NCBI RefSeq assembly: GCF_014192015.1 | Contig: NZ_JACHXJ010000002.1 | Coordinates: forward strand, 620,001 to 684,000 | Reading direction: 5' to 3' | Source: Paenibacillus rhizosphaerae | GTDB lineage: Bacteria > Bacillota > Bacilli > Paenibacillales > Paenibacillaceae | DNA length: 64,000 bases | Shown: positions 15,209 through 24,143 of the stretch, in pieces | Position numbering within the stretch: the stretch's first letter is position 1 | Layout: each line of letters begins with the position of its first letter | Notes under the pieces: generated by a model | What the model was told of the DNA's origin: nothing | The model's database searches: none | The model's input: only the letters and a program-made list of their open reading frames with translations | Translations under genes and position numbers: made by a program

Positions 15209-18070
15209 ATGAAATTTGCCGTACTTGACTTCGAAACGACAGGCAACCAGTCCGCAGATGAAATTATTCAAGTTGGACTTGCCATTATAGAAGAGGATGG
15301 GACGATTTCAAGGGTGTATGGATCTTATGTCAACCCGGGTGTCGAAATTCCTCCGTTTATTACTGGGCTTACCGGCATTACGAATGAGGATGTGGCCGCA
15401 GCTCCTGCCCTGGAAGAAATGATGATGGAGCTAGTGCCGCTGCTCGATGACGTGGTCCTGGTGGGGCATAACGTAGCATTCGATTTTAATTTTTTGCAAA
15501 ACGCACTCGACCGGTGCGGTTATTTGCCGTTCTCGGGGCGAATTCTGGACACGCTCGATTTGCTCAAAATATGCTTTCCTTCGCTGACCTCCTACCAGCT
15601 GGGCATGGTGACCGGGCACTTCGGTCTTCAACATGACCGTCCGCATCAGGCCGACAGCGACGCTTTGGCCACGGCATACGTGCTGCTAAAGTGCCTGGAT
15701 GAGCTGAACAGCCTGCCTTTGATTACGCTGCAGCGGCTGGCCGAGCTGTTTGCCGATGAGGACAGTGACCTTGGCTGGTATTTCGACGGTCTGTGCCAAG
15801 AAAAGGAGCGGGAACCCGCCCAGGATTTAAACAGCCACACCTTTTACCGCCAGCTGGCGCTTAAGGTCGATGACTGGACCGAAATGGCACCTCCGCGCGA
15901 CGACGTTGACGACAATCCGCTCAAGGGCGTCGAGTTCAAGGAATATTTGGCCGAGATCGAAAAACGGCTGCGCGATATTATGCCTCATTACGAGGAGCGC
16001 GAGCCGCAGACGATCATGTTCGATGAGGTCATGAATGCGCTGGATCAGGACAAGCATCTGCTGATCGAAGCCGGGACCGGAACGGGCAAGTCGCTCGGCT
16101 ACTTGATCCCCTCGATTTATCAGAGCGTGAAACAGGACCAGAAAGTGATGGTCAGCACCCATACGATCAACCTGCAGGAGCAGCTCCGGGAGCGGGATAT
16201 CCCGCTGCTGACGCAGGTCGTGCCGTTCCCGTTCAAGGCTGCCGTCTTTAAGGGCAGACAGCATTATTTGTGTTTGAGAAAATTTGAACATAAAATAAAC
16301 AGAAGAGACTTTATCAATCCGAAGGAAGACACCATTACAGCCGCCCAGATGATCGTCTGGCTCGCCCAGACCGAATCGGGGGATGACGAGGAGCTGAGCC
16401 TCGGCGGCCGTGCGGGAGACTTCTGGGAGACCGTAAGCAGCGACTCGGACTCCTGTCAGGGCCGTGCCTGCCCTTGGTTCCGCAAGTGCTATTACCACCG
16501 GGCCAAGCATGAAGCCGGAATTGCGGATGTCGTCATAACGAACCATTCCAAGCTGTTTACGGACGTCAAGGCAGGCCATCAGCTGCTGCCTTCCTACGAG
16601 CGGCTCGTGATCGACGAGGCCCATCACCTGGAAGACGTTGCCGGCAAGCATCTCGGACTTCATTTGAAATATTTTACCGTTGTCCATACGCTGACCCGGC
16701 TCTATAAGGATGCCCGGAGCGGGCAGCTGCCGGTGCTTCGCCAGCTGCTTCAATCGTCGGCCTATGAGCAGGCCGGTGAATGGATCGCCGTGATCGACCG
16801 GATGAGCGAGGATTTGGTCGATGTCAAAGAGCACTGGGACAAGCTGAGCGAATTGCTCTTCGGCCTCCTCCCGGAACGCAGCGACGCTGCTCCGGGAGAC
16901 GGCGGCCAGTACACGCTCCGCCTTCAGCCGGGGAAAAAGCCGAAAGAGTGGGAGACGCTGGCGGCGCTCGAAAATCAGATCTTTGTCACCGTGGGGGAAA
17001 TCGTCCGCAAAGGCGAAAAGATGCTGGCCGATTACAAAGAGGAGCAGGATGAATACGGTTCCGACAGCTTGATCACCGATATCGGCGGATTGCTCAAGGA
17101 CCTCAGCTCGGAGCGGGAGAATCTCCGGTTCTTTATGACGCTGAACGACGAAACCGTCGTGTACTGGATGGAGGCGAGCGGCCATTTCCGCAGCAAGTCG
17201 CTCCAGCTGTACGCCGTTCCCGTCGACGTCAGCAAGCAGCTCAAGGAGCTGTTTTTTGACAAGAAGAAGAGCGTCATTCTGACGTCCGCTACCTTATCCG
17301 TAGACAAATCGTTCCAGTATATGATCGATAACCTGGGGCTGCAGGAGGACCAGGACAGCGGGCGCCTCGTGACGGTCCAGCTTCCGTCCCCGTTCCGGTA
17401 CAGGGATCAGGCGCTGCTCGTCATTCCGCGGGATTTTCCAAGCGTGAAGGGAAGTGTGGGGGACGCCCGGTTCGTCGAAACGCTGGCCCGCTCGCTGGCG
17501 GACGCCGCGATCGTGACCCACGGCAGGATGCTGGTGCTGTTCACCTCGTACCGGATGCTGCGCCAGGTATACGAACCGCTGAAAGAAGCCCTGTCGCACA
17601 GTGACATCGCCGTGCTCGGGCAGGGTGTGGACAGCGGCAGCCGCACGAAGCTGATCCGGCGGTTTACGGACAGCAGCGCCTCGGTGCTGCTCGGCACGAG
17701 CAGCTTCTGGGAAGGCGTGGACATCCCGGGTGAAGCGCTGACGTGTCTGGCCATCGTGCGCCTCCCGTTCCAGCCGCCGAACCATCCGCTGGTGGAAGCG
17801 AAGAGCGAGCTGCTGCAGCGCCAGAAGAAGAACCCGTTCATGAAGCTGTCGGTCCCGCAGGCCGTTATCCGCTTCAAGCAGGGCTTCGGGCGGCTGGTCC
17901 GCACCGCCCATGACCGGGGCATTGTCATCGTATACGATACGCGCGTTATTGAATCGTATTACGGGAAATACTTCCTGTATTCACTGCCTGGACCGAAAAT
18001 GGAGCATATGCAGACAGACCAGATGGTTCCGCGCATCTCTGAATGGCTTCATCAGGACGGTGTGTCTTAA
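15209..18070 (+). CDS. dinG: DinG-family helicase fused to a DEDD exonuclease
   Basis: A 953-residue protein. Residues 1-170 are a DnaQ-like 3'-5' exonuclease (DFETTG at 8-13, later HNVAFDFNFL and the HQADSDA motif). Residues ~265-950 form an XPD/DinG superfamily 2 helicase with Walker A AGTGTGKS (~288), DEAH (~468) and a C-terminal QGFGRLVR motif. Four cysteines fit an iron-sulfur site: one in HYLCLRK and a C-X4-C-X5-C group in SCQGRACPWFRKC. The exonuclease fusion is standard in Firmicutes; retained cysteines are not universal there. The likely role is DNA repair. Confidence 0.93.
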   Translation: MKFAVLDFETTGNQSADEIIQVGLAIIEEDGTISRVYGSYVNPGVEIPPFITGLTGITNEDVAAAPALEEMMMELVPLLDDVVLVGHNVAFDFNFLQNALDRCGYLPFSGRILDTLDLLKICFPSLTSYQLGMVTGHFGLQHDRPHQADSDALATAYVLLKCLDELNSLPLITLQRLAELFADEDSDLGWYFDGLCQEKEREPAQDLNSHTFYRQLALKVDDWTEMAPPRDDVDDNPLKGVEFKEYLAEIEKRLRDIMPHYEEREPQTIMFDEVMNALDQDKHLLIEAGTGTGKSLGYLIPSIYQSVKQDQKVMVSTHTINLQEQLRERDIPLLTQVVPFPFKAAVFKGRQHYLCLRKFEHKINRRDFINPKEDTITAAQMIVWLAQTESGDDEELSLGGRAGDFWETVSSDSDSCQGRACPWFRKCYYHRAKHEAGIADVVITNHSKLFTDVKAGHQLLPSYERLVIDEAHHLEDVAGKHLGLHLKYFTVVHTLTRLYKDARSGQLPVLRQLLQSSAYEQAGEWIAVIDRMSEDLVDVKEHWDKLSELLFGLLPERSDAAPGDGGQYTLRLQPGKKPKEWETLAALENQIFVTVGEIVRKGEKMLADYKEEQDEYGSDSLITDIGGLLKDLSSERENLRFFMTLNDETVVYWMEASGHFRSKSLQLYAVPVDVSKQLKELFFDKKKSVILTSATLSVDKSFQYMIDNLGLQEDQDSGRLVTVQLPSPFRYRDQALLVIPRDFPSVKGSVGDARFVETLARSLADAAIVTHGRMLVLFTSYRMLRQVYEPLKEALSHSDIAVLGQGVDSGSRTKLIRRFTDSSASVLLGTSSFWEGVDIPGEALTCLAIVRLPFQPPNHPLVEAKSELLQRQKKNPFMKLSVPQAVIRFKQGFGRLVRTAHDRGIVIVYDTRVIESYYGKYFLYSLPGPKMEHMQTDQMVPRISEWLHQDGVS

Positions 18071-18122
18071 ATGAGTCCATTTATCAAATAAATATTCAAG
18101 CCGTTCAATAGGGGGAACATGC

Positions 18123-18809
18123 ATGAAATCGGAGAAAATATCCGAGGCGGTTGTCCGCAGATTGCCTATATATCTTAGATATCTAAATGAGCTAAACAAG
18201 CGGGAGGTGGCCACGGTCTCCTCCCAGGAGCTCGGGCAGAAGCTGGATCTCAACCCGGCGCAGATCCGCAAGGATTTGGCGTATTTCGGGGATTTTGGCC
18301 GTAAGGGGATAGGATATGACGTGTCCTATCTCATCGAGAAGATCCGTCAAATTCTGAATTTGGACCAGCAGATCAACGCGGTGCTGGTCGGAGCGGGGAA
18401 TCTTGGTCAAGCTTTGTCCAACTATAACTTTTACCTGAAGGAAAATATGAAGATCGTGGCCGTGTTCGACGCCAATCCGTCCAAAATCGGCACGCGCATC
18501 AACACCTTGACGGTACAGGCCATGGATGAGCTGAAAGAAACGGTACAAAGCAAAAATATCCGGATCGGGATCATTACCGTCCCGGATTTCGAAGCGCAAA
18601 ATGTCGCCGACCAGCTGATCGCAGCCGGGATCGAGGCGATACTGAATTTTGCGCCGACGATTCTGAAGGCGCCGGCAAGCATCCGGATTCATGCCGCCGA
18701 TTTTACGACGGATTTGCTCAGCCTGGCTTATTATTTGAACAACGGAAAGGACGACACGGAAGATGACGGACAATTTGAAGAGCTCCAGCAGCCGGAACGC
18801 CAATCCTAA
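18123..18809 (+). CDS. rex: Redox-sensing transcriptional repressor Rex
   Basis: NADH/NAD+-sensing repressor of fermentation and respiration genes (228 residues). The N-terminal winged helix carries SSQELGQKLDLNPAQIRKDL. The Rossmann domain has VLVGAGNLGQALSNY at about residues 86-100, and the C-terminal swap helix lies in IHAADFTTDLLSLAYYLN. AGGGGGAACATGC precedes ATG 18123. Its last 47 bases overlap the next gene. Plausible targets in the window, such as ackA and the hydroxyacyl-CoA dehydrogenase, show no clear Rex box by eye. Confidence 0.95.
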   Translation: MKSEKISEAVVRRLPIYLRYLNELNKREVATVSSQELGQKLDLNPAQIRKDLAYFGDFGRKGIGYDVSYLIEKIRQILNLDQQINAVLVGAGNLGQALSNYNFYLKENMKIVAVFDANPSKIGTRINTLTVQAMDELKETVQSKNIRIGIITVPDFEAQNVADQLIAAGIEAILNFAPTILKAPASIRIHAADFTTDLLSLAYYLNNGKDDTEDDGQFEELQQPERQS

Positions 18810-20097
18810 ATGGGCCATCAAGAACGGCAGCTTTGCCGTTTTGCGGCCGGAACAGCCGGTATTGCACGGCTGGATGGTGATTGAGGGCGACCGCATCACC
18901 TATATCGGTGAAGAGGAGCCGCAGATGGAGGAGGGTGTACAGGTCGTCGACGGCACACATTTATTTTTTATGCCGGGACTGATTAATACCCATGGACATA
19001 CCGCCATGTCGCTGCTGCGCGGTTACGGAGACGACATGGTGCTCCAGGAATGGCTGCAGGAAAAAATGTGGCCGATGGAAGCGAAGTTTACGTCCAGTGA
19101 CGTGTACTGGGGGACTTCGCTGTCGGTGCTTGAAATGCTGAAGGGCGGTACGACGACGTTCCTCGATATGTACGATCACATGGATCAGGTGGGCAAAGTG
19201 GTGGCCGAATCCGGCATGCGCGCTGCCCTGACCCGTGGGGTCATCGGTCTGTGCCCGGAGGATGTGCAGCGGCACAAACTGAACGAAGCCATTCAGTTCG
19301 CCAAGGACTGGCACGGGCAGGCGGACGGCCGGATTACGGCGATGATTTCTCCGCATGCGCCGTACACATGCCCTCCCGATTTTATCGAGAAGTTCGTTCA
19401 GGCGGCGCATGACTTGGATCTGCCGATGCATACGCATATGTCGGAGACCAAGGCGGAAGTGGAGCAGAACGTGCGCGATTACGGAACACGTCCGGCGGTT
19501 CATTTAGAGAAGCTCGGCATGTTCTCACGGCCGACGATTCTGGCGCACGCGGTCCATTTGACGGACGAGGAAATCGACATTTTGGCGAAGCATCACGTGA
19601 CGGTATCGCACAACCCGGGCAGCAACCTGAAGCTGGCGAGCGGCGTGGCCCGCGTTACCGACATGATGCAGGCAGGCATTACGGTTTCCCTGGGAACCGA
19701 CAGTGCGGCGAGCAACAACAATTTGGACATGTTTGAAGAAATGCGCCTGGCCGCTTTGATACATAAAGGCGTCTCGGGAGATCCGACGGCGGTTCCCGCG
19801 TCGGAAGCGCTGCGAATGGGCACGATCTACGGAGCCCAATCCTTGTTCCTTGAGGGAGTCGGTGCGCTTGAAGCCGGGATGAAGGCGGATTTTATCGCGG
19901 TAAATACCGATCAGGCTCATTTCCTGCCGCGTACGGACTTCATTTCCCACGTCATTTATTCGGCCAGCGCCAAGGACGTCGAGCACGTCTGGGTGGACGG
20001 GAAGCAGGTCGTGAAGCACGGCAGCTGTCTCACCCTGGATGAGGAACGGATTCGCAGGGAAGCCCAAGCGGCTTTTGAAGGTCTTCTCTCCCGGTAA
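18763..20097 (+). CDS. mtaD: 5-methylthioadenosine/S-adenosylhomocysteine deaminase
   Basis: Metal-dependent amidohydrolase (444 residues) that likely deaminates MTA or SAH. Metal ligands and motifs are visible: GLINTHGHTAMSLLRG (about 70), HMSETKAE (about 225), LAHAVHLTDEE, and LGTDSAASNNNLDM (about 310). ATG 18763 lies inside rex, giving a 47-base overlap. No in-frame start closer to the rex stop would keep the N-terminal beta domain (GSFAVLRPEQ), so the overlap seems real. The exact substrate (MTA, SAH, or another adenosine compound) cannot be read from sequence. Confidence 0.85.
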   Translation: MTDNLKSSSSRNANPKWAIKNGSFAVLRPEQPVLHGWMVIEGDRITYIGEEEPQMEEGVQVVDGTHLFFMPGLINTHGHTAMSLLRGYGDDMVLQEWLQEKMWPMEAKFTSSDVYWGTSLSVLEMLKGGTTTFLDMYDHMDQVGKVVAESGMRAALTRGVIGLCPEDVQRHKLNEAIQFAKDWHGQADGRITAMISPHAPYTCPPDFIEKFVQAAHDLDLPMHTHMSETKAEVEQNVRDYGTRPAVHLEKLGMFSRPTILAHAVHLTDEEIDILAKHHVTVSHNPGSNLKLASGVARVTDMMQAGITVSLGTDSAASNNNLDMFEEMRLAALIHKGVSGDPTAVPASEALRMGTIYGAQSLFLEGVGALEAGMKADFIAVNTDQAHFLPRTDFISHVIYSASAKDVEHVWVDGKQVVKHGSCLTLDEERIRREAQAAFEGLLSR

Positions 20098-20138
20098 TAC
20101 CGGGATGATGACCTCACCTTTCAGAAAGGAAGTTCAGG

Positions 20139-20657
20139 TTGAAGAACAAGAAAAGATGGATCTTTCTCGGCATTGTCGCCCTGCTGCTGATCATTTTCGG
20201 CGCTTACCGTTATTTTATTTACGTGCTGCAGGATCAATGGAGCGAAAAGGACACCGCTATTGCCAAAGCGAAGCAGGAAGCCGGAATCGTGTCGGTCACC
20301 GATGCCCAAAAATCCGTATGGGACCAGAACAGCATCTACTGGGTCGTGCAAGGAACGAACAAGACCGGCCAGGAGGTCATGGTCTGGGTGCAGTATACCG
20401 ATCAGGGCAAACCCAAGGATGGTCAGAATACCGTACATCAAGAGCTTTTAAACAGCGGTATGTCCAGAGAGAAGATGAAGGCCAAGATCAAAAGCTCCAT
20501 TCCCGGTATTAAAGACATGCGCCTCGTACCGGGTGTCTATAACGGAGAATACGTATGGCAGCTGTTCTACAAAGTGAAAGATCACTATTACTATCAGTTT
20601 TACCGGTTCAGCGACGGTGCGGAAATCGGCAGTCCGTTCACGCTGCCCAATCGATGA
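20139..20657 (+). CDS. ypmB: DUF5590-type single-pass membrane protein (YpmB-like)
   Basis: A 172-residue protein with a short cytoplasmic N-terminus, one membrane helix (WIFLGIVALLLIIFGAYRYF) and an extracytoplasmic domain resembling YpmB/DUF5590, which has a cystatin-like PepSY fold. The start is TTG 20139, after GAAAGGAAG at the usual distance. In B. subtilis ypmB lies between dinG and aspB/asnS, so the position fits. Function unknown. A terminator follows 27 bases after the stop. Confidence 0.75.
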   Translation: MKNKKRWIFLGIVALLLIIFGAYRYFIYVLQDQWSEKDTAIAKAKQEAGIVSVTDAQKSVWDQNSIYWVVQGTNKTGQEVMVWVQYTDQGKPKDGQNTVHQELLNSGMSREKMKAKIKSSIPGIKDMRLVPGVYNGEYVWQLFYKVKDHYYYQFYRFSDGAEIGSPFTLPNR

Positions 20658-20683
20658 TTATATTTAGCGGCCATAACATGCAG

Positions 20684-20716
20684 AAAGAACCCCATCCTCA
20701 AATGGGGTTCTTTGGC
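20684..20716 (+). terminator. Terminator after ypmB
   Basis: A 12-bp stem (AAAGAACCCCAT with ATGGGGTTCTTT) and six-base loop with T's in the right arm. Confidence 0.85.
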
Positions 20717-21120
20717 TTACAAAGGATAATATTTAAAATATATTCACACTTTTCCTTCGATTTAGTATATACAATGTGATATACTCTTATTTGTATTGAA
20801 GAGATATATATATGACGAACAGCTTGGATTGTACTATAATTAGAGGATAGCGTTTTTCTCTAAAATTCAGAAGCCCGCTTCAGTTTGGAAGGAGATTTCT
20901 GCTCTTTATTGAAAAACATGGTATATAGAAATGCGGTCAGATGCGTGTTTTGAACGAGGGAGATATGTTTGTTTTGCGCGAAACGCAAAAACATCCATCG
21001 ATTTGGTCAGAATTGAAGCATGGTGACCGACCAATGGACTTGAACCGCTAACGAAAATTTTATTTTGTCATCTATTGTTTGCTTTTTTTTTGCTTTACCA
21101 TTTCGAAAGGGGGACAACAA
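20717..21120 (+). other. Unexplained 400-base leader/intergenic region
   Basis: No gene is supported here. Visible elements: an extended -10 box (TGA then TATACT, about 20779-20787) inside the inverted repeat GTATAT...ATATAC (20764-20783). A hairpin lies at about 20964-20993 (ATGTTT...TTTTGCG with CGCAAAA..ACAT). A second hairpin at 21003-21034 has ends TTGGTC/GACCAA and an alternative inner pairing GGTCA/TGACC. A run of nine T's lies at about 21082-21090. If the promoter is real, the transcript leader for the next two genes is over 300 bases long. Confidence 0.4.
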
Positions 21121-21645
21121 GTGAAATTGCGTCCATTGCCTATTATTATAACTGTTGTGGTATCGGCTGCTGTGCTGTTTGGCGGCTGGTTCTTCTATCG
21201 GCAAACGACCCTGCAGGGTCCGCTGCAAAAAATCGTCAGCAATTATCAGGGCGTGAATAACGCACATTTTAATATTACCCGCGATCAGGTGGATTTGAAA
21301 CTCGATTTGAAGCCGAATGTTAATTTGGCTGATTTGGCGGGCAAAATCTCCACCGAAGGCAAATCCGTTGTCGGCAGCCGCACGCTGAAATTTGATTTTG
21401 TGGATCATTCATCGGACAAGCTGAACCAGTATTGGGATAAAGCGATGTTCTCCGTCGCCGAAGCGATGGAAAACAAGCGTTATACGGAAATTCCGGTCAA
21501 GCTGGAGGATTTGGCCAAGGGTACCGGGATTCAGACTAAAGCCGAAATGGATACGAAAAATGTATATATTACGCTGACGGACGGCAGCTCAAGCAAGTTT
21601 CTAGTTCTGCCCCGTGATCCCGGCAAGATGGGAGTGTGGGAATAA
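21121..21645 (+). CDS. Single-pass membrane protein coupled to the FtsH-like protease
   Basis: A 174-residue protein with an N-terminal membrane helix (about residues 6-25, IIITVVVSAAVLFGGWFFY) and a ~145-residue soluble domain, probably outside the membrane. I do not recognise the domain. GTG 21121 follows AAAGGGGGAC at good spacing; an upstream start at 21079 has no site. Its stop overlaps the protease start (TAATG), so the products are probably made together. A role as partner, adaptor or substrate receptor of the protease is inference from this coupling. Confidence 0.75.
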   Translation: MKLRPLPIIITVVVSAAVLFGGWFFYRQTTLQGPLQKIVSNYQGVNNAHFNITRDQVDLKLDLKPNVNLADLAGKISTEGKSVVGSRTLKFDFVDHSSDKLNQYWDKAMFSVAEAMENKRYTEIPVKLEDLAKGTGIQTKAEMDTKNVYITLTDGSSSKFLVLPRDPGKMGVWE

Positions 21646-23147
21646 TGCCTAAATTGCTGAAGGAAGTTTTAATCGGATTTGTGCCGGTATTATTCATTTT
21701 TCTTGCTTTTGTAGGGGTCAATATCATCCCTCTCATTATCGCCAGCCTGATGATCGGCGGACTGCTGTTTATGACCAACATGAGAGGCGGACTGACGGTC
21801 GGTGCAGCTTCGGAACGCAAGCGTAAAAAGGGCGGGCCGAAGAAGCTGACTTTTGAAGAAATCGGGGGCCAGGATAATGCCAAGCAGGAGCTGCGCGAGG
21901 CACTGGACTTCCTGATCCGTCACGATGAAATCCAGAAGCTCGGCATTCGCCCGTTAAAAGGGATTCTGCTGACGGGCCCTCCCGGAACAGGGAAGACGCT
22001 GATGGCCAAAGCGGCCGCTCATTACACGGATTCGATATTCGTTGCCGCGTCCGGCAGTGAATTCGTGGAAATGTACGTCGGTGTCGGCGCGGGCCGTGTC
22101 CGGGATCTGTTCCGCGATGCGAGAAACCGGGCAGCCAAGGAGAACAAGCAGAGCGCGATCATTTTCATCGATGAGATCGACGTCATCGGCGGCAAGCGCG
22201 AAGGCGGGCAGCAGCGCGAATACGACCAGACGCTGAACCAGCTGCTGACCGAGATGGACGGCATCTATTCGTCGGACAGCCCGAGAATCCTTTTGATTGC
22301 GGCGACCAACCGCAAGGAGATGCTGGACAGTGCACTGCTTCGTCCGGGACGCTTCGACCGCCATATTCAGGTGGACCTGCCTGACAAGAAGGGGCGCAAG
22401 CACATCCTGGAGCTGCATGCGAAGAACAAGCCGCTGCACGAGGATGTCAACCTCGATAAAATCGCCGAGGAATCTTACGGCTTCTCCGGCGCCCAGCTCG
22501 AGAGCGTCATGAACGAAGCTGCGATCTACACGATGCGCGAAGGTCTGAAAGAGATCGAGCAGCGCCATCTGTCCATGTCCATCGACAAGGTGATGATGGG
22601 TGAACGCACCGACCGCGAATCGACGATCGAGGAGAAGAAACGCGTCGCCATCCATGAGCTTGGACATGCCATCATGGCAGAGCTGGTGCGTCCGGGCAGT
22701 GTCAGCCAGGTGGCCCTCAGCCCACGCGGCAAGGCGCTCGGTTATGTTCGCCACAATCCGCAATCGGAGCAGTACCTGTACACGAAATCGTTCCTGGAAG
22801 AGCAGATCATGATCGCTCTCGGCGGCGCGGCGTCGGAGGAAATTTTCTACGGCGGGCGCAGCACCGGTTCGAGCAACGACTTTGAACAGGCGCTGGACAT
22901 CGTCAAGACGATGATGAGATCCGGCCTTACGTCACTGGGCATCGTGAACATGGATATGGTGACGACCGAAGAGCTGATGAAGGTGAACAATGAGATTCTG
23001 GAAGACCTGATGGGCAGAACCCGCAGCCTTCTGGAGAACCACCGGATTATTTTCGACAAATCTCTGGATATTTTGCTGGCAGAAGAAACGCTGTCCGGCG
23101 AACAATTCCGCAAGCTGTTTCATGAGTTTTCACTGCTGCCAGCCTAA
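21645..23147 (+). CDS. Compact FtsH-like ATP-dependent zinc metalloprotease
   Basis: A 500-residue membrane AAA+ protease. Two hydrophobic stretches lie almost back to back at residues ~8-27 and ~28-43, so the ~75-residue outside domain of canonical FtsH is missing. The AAA module has Walker A GPPGTGKT (about 110-117), Walker B IIFIDEID and SRH arginines in RPGRFDRH. The peptidase motif HELGH is at about 336-340, with a downstream acidic ligand region ([12 protein letters not shown]). Canonical FtsH is around 640 residues. It is translationally coupled to the preceding membrane protein and is likely a second, specialised FtsH. Confidence 0.88.
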   Translation: MPKLLKEVLIGFVPVLFIFLAFVGVNIIPLIIASLMIGGLLFMTNMRGGLTVGAASERKRKKGGPKKLTFEEIGGQDNAKQELREALDFLIRHDEIQKLGIRPLKGILLTGPPGTGKTLMAKAAAHYTDSIFVAASGSEFVEMYVGVGAGRVRDLFRDARNRAAKENKQSAIIFIDEIDVIGGKREGGQQREYDQTLNQLLTEMDGIYSSDSPRILLIAATNRKEMLDSALLRPGRFDRHIQVDLPDKKGRKHILELHAKNKPLHEDVNLDKIAEESYGFSGAQLESVMNEAAIYTMREGLKEIEQRHLSMSIDKVMMGERTDRESTIEEKKRVAIHELGHAIMAELVRPGSVSQVALSPRGKALGYVRHNPQSEQYLYTKSFLEEQIMIALGGAASEEIFYGGRSTGSSNDFEQALDIVKTMMRSGLTSLGIVNMDMVTTEELMKVNNEILEDLMGRTRSLLENHRIIFDKSLDILLAEETLSGEQFRKLFHEFSLLPA

Positions 23148-23166
23148 TGCGCTGGCTCTTTTTTTA
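23138..23166 (+). terminator. Terminator overlapping the FtsH-like stop codon
   Basis: A six-bp GC stem (GCCAGC with GCTGGC) has the TAA stop in its loop and is followed by a long T run. Confidence 0.8.
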
Positions 23167-23270
23167 CTTTTTTTTAATGCTGCGTTATTATTATAAGTTG
23201 GGTCGTAAATGTATTTTTCGACAAGAAGGGTACAATAAATATAGAAGACCATGGAAGGTGGAGCAGAAAC

Positions 23271-24143
23271 ATGTACTTTAAAAAAATTGGTGTTATCGGC
23301 GGGGGGACGATGGGCCAAGGCATAGCCGAAATGCTGGCCGCCAGAGGTCTGGACGTTCTGCTGGTCGAGAAAACGCCGGAGAAACTCGATTATTCGTACA
23401 GCATGATCGAAACGAGTCTCGATAAGCAGCTTGAGAAATGGGCGATCACCCAGGCGGAGAAAAAGCTCATTTTGGGCCGGATCCAGAAGGTGGTCCATTT
23501 TGCCGAGCTGGGAAGCTGCGATATGGTCATTGAGACCATTTCCGAAGACCTCGAAGCGAAAAAGGAAGTATTTGCCCAGCTGGATCAAGTGTGTCCTAAT
23601 CATATTATTCTCGCCAGCAATACTTCCACGCTCAGCTTAACGGAGCTTGCGAGCACGACGATGTATCCGGAGCGTGTCATCGGTCTGCACTTTATCCATC
23701 CCGTGAGCAAGGTTGATCTCGTGGAAATTATCCGCGGCCTGAAGACGTCCGATTCCACGTTCGGGGAAACGAAGCGTTTTGTGGAGGAAGTCGTGGACAA
23801 GAAAGGGATCATGGTCTATGAGTCCCCAGGCTTTGTGACGAGCCGCATGATCTGCCTGATGATTAACGAAGCGCTGCACATCCTGCAGGAAGGCGTCGCT
23901 TCCGCGGAAGATATTGACGATGCGATGCGGATCGGCTATTCGTTCCAGCACGGACCGCTTGAAATGGCGGACCGTTTCGGTCTGGATTCGGTTCTGGCTG
24001 CACTGGAGCGCATGTTCCGCGAGTTCGGCGAACTGAAGTACCGCCCGTCCATCGTGCTGAAGAAAAATGTTCGTGCCGGGCATTTGGGCGTGAAAACGGG
24101 CGTAGGCTTCTTCAAGTATGACAAGGATGGTGACCGCGTGTGA
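23271..24143 (+). CDS. 3-hydroxyacyl-CoA (3-hydroxybutyryl-CoA) dehydrogenase
   Basis: NAD-dependent dehydrogenase (290 residues) acting on 3-hydroxyacyl-CoA in beta-oxidation or butyrate-type pathways. The Rossmann motif is GVIGGGTMGQGIAEMLA at residues 7-23. The active-site GLHFIHPVSKVDLVEII contains the catalytic His, and GFVTSRMICLMINEA starts the C-terminal domain. AGGTGGAGCAGAAAC precedes ATG 23271. It overlaps ackA by four bases, suggesting a shared acyl-CoA/acetate role. Confidence 0.9.
   Translation: MYFKKIGVIGGGTMGQGIAEMLAARGLDVLLVEKTPEKLDYSYSMIETSLDKQLEKWAITQAEKKLILGRIQKVVHFAELGSCDMVIETISEDLEAKKEVFAQLDQVCPNHIILASNTSTLSLTELASTTMYPERVIGLHFIHPVSKVDLVEIIRGLKTSDSTFGETKRFVEEVVDKKGIMVYESPGFVTSRMICLMINEALHILQEGVASAEDIDDAMRIGYSFQHGPLEMADRFGLDSVLAALERMFREFGELKYRPSIVLKKNVRAGHLGVKTGVGFFKYDKDGDRV

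Noticed and set aside
21019-21049. On the complement, GGTTCAAGTCC followed by ...CACCA looks like a tRNA T-arm and 3' end.
   Set aside because: No matching acceptor 5' strand, D-arm or anticodon arm lies upstream on that strand, and the T-stem has a mismatch. Probably chance, or at most a remnant.
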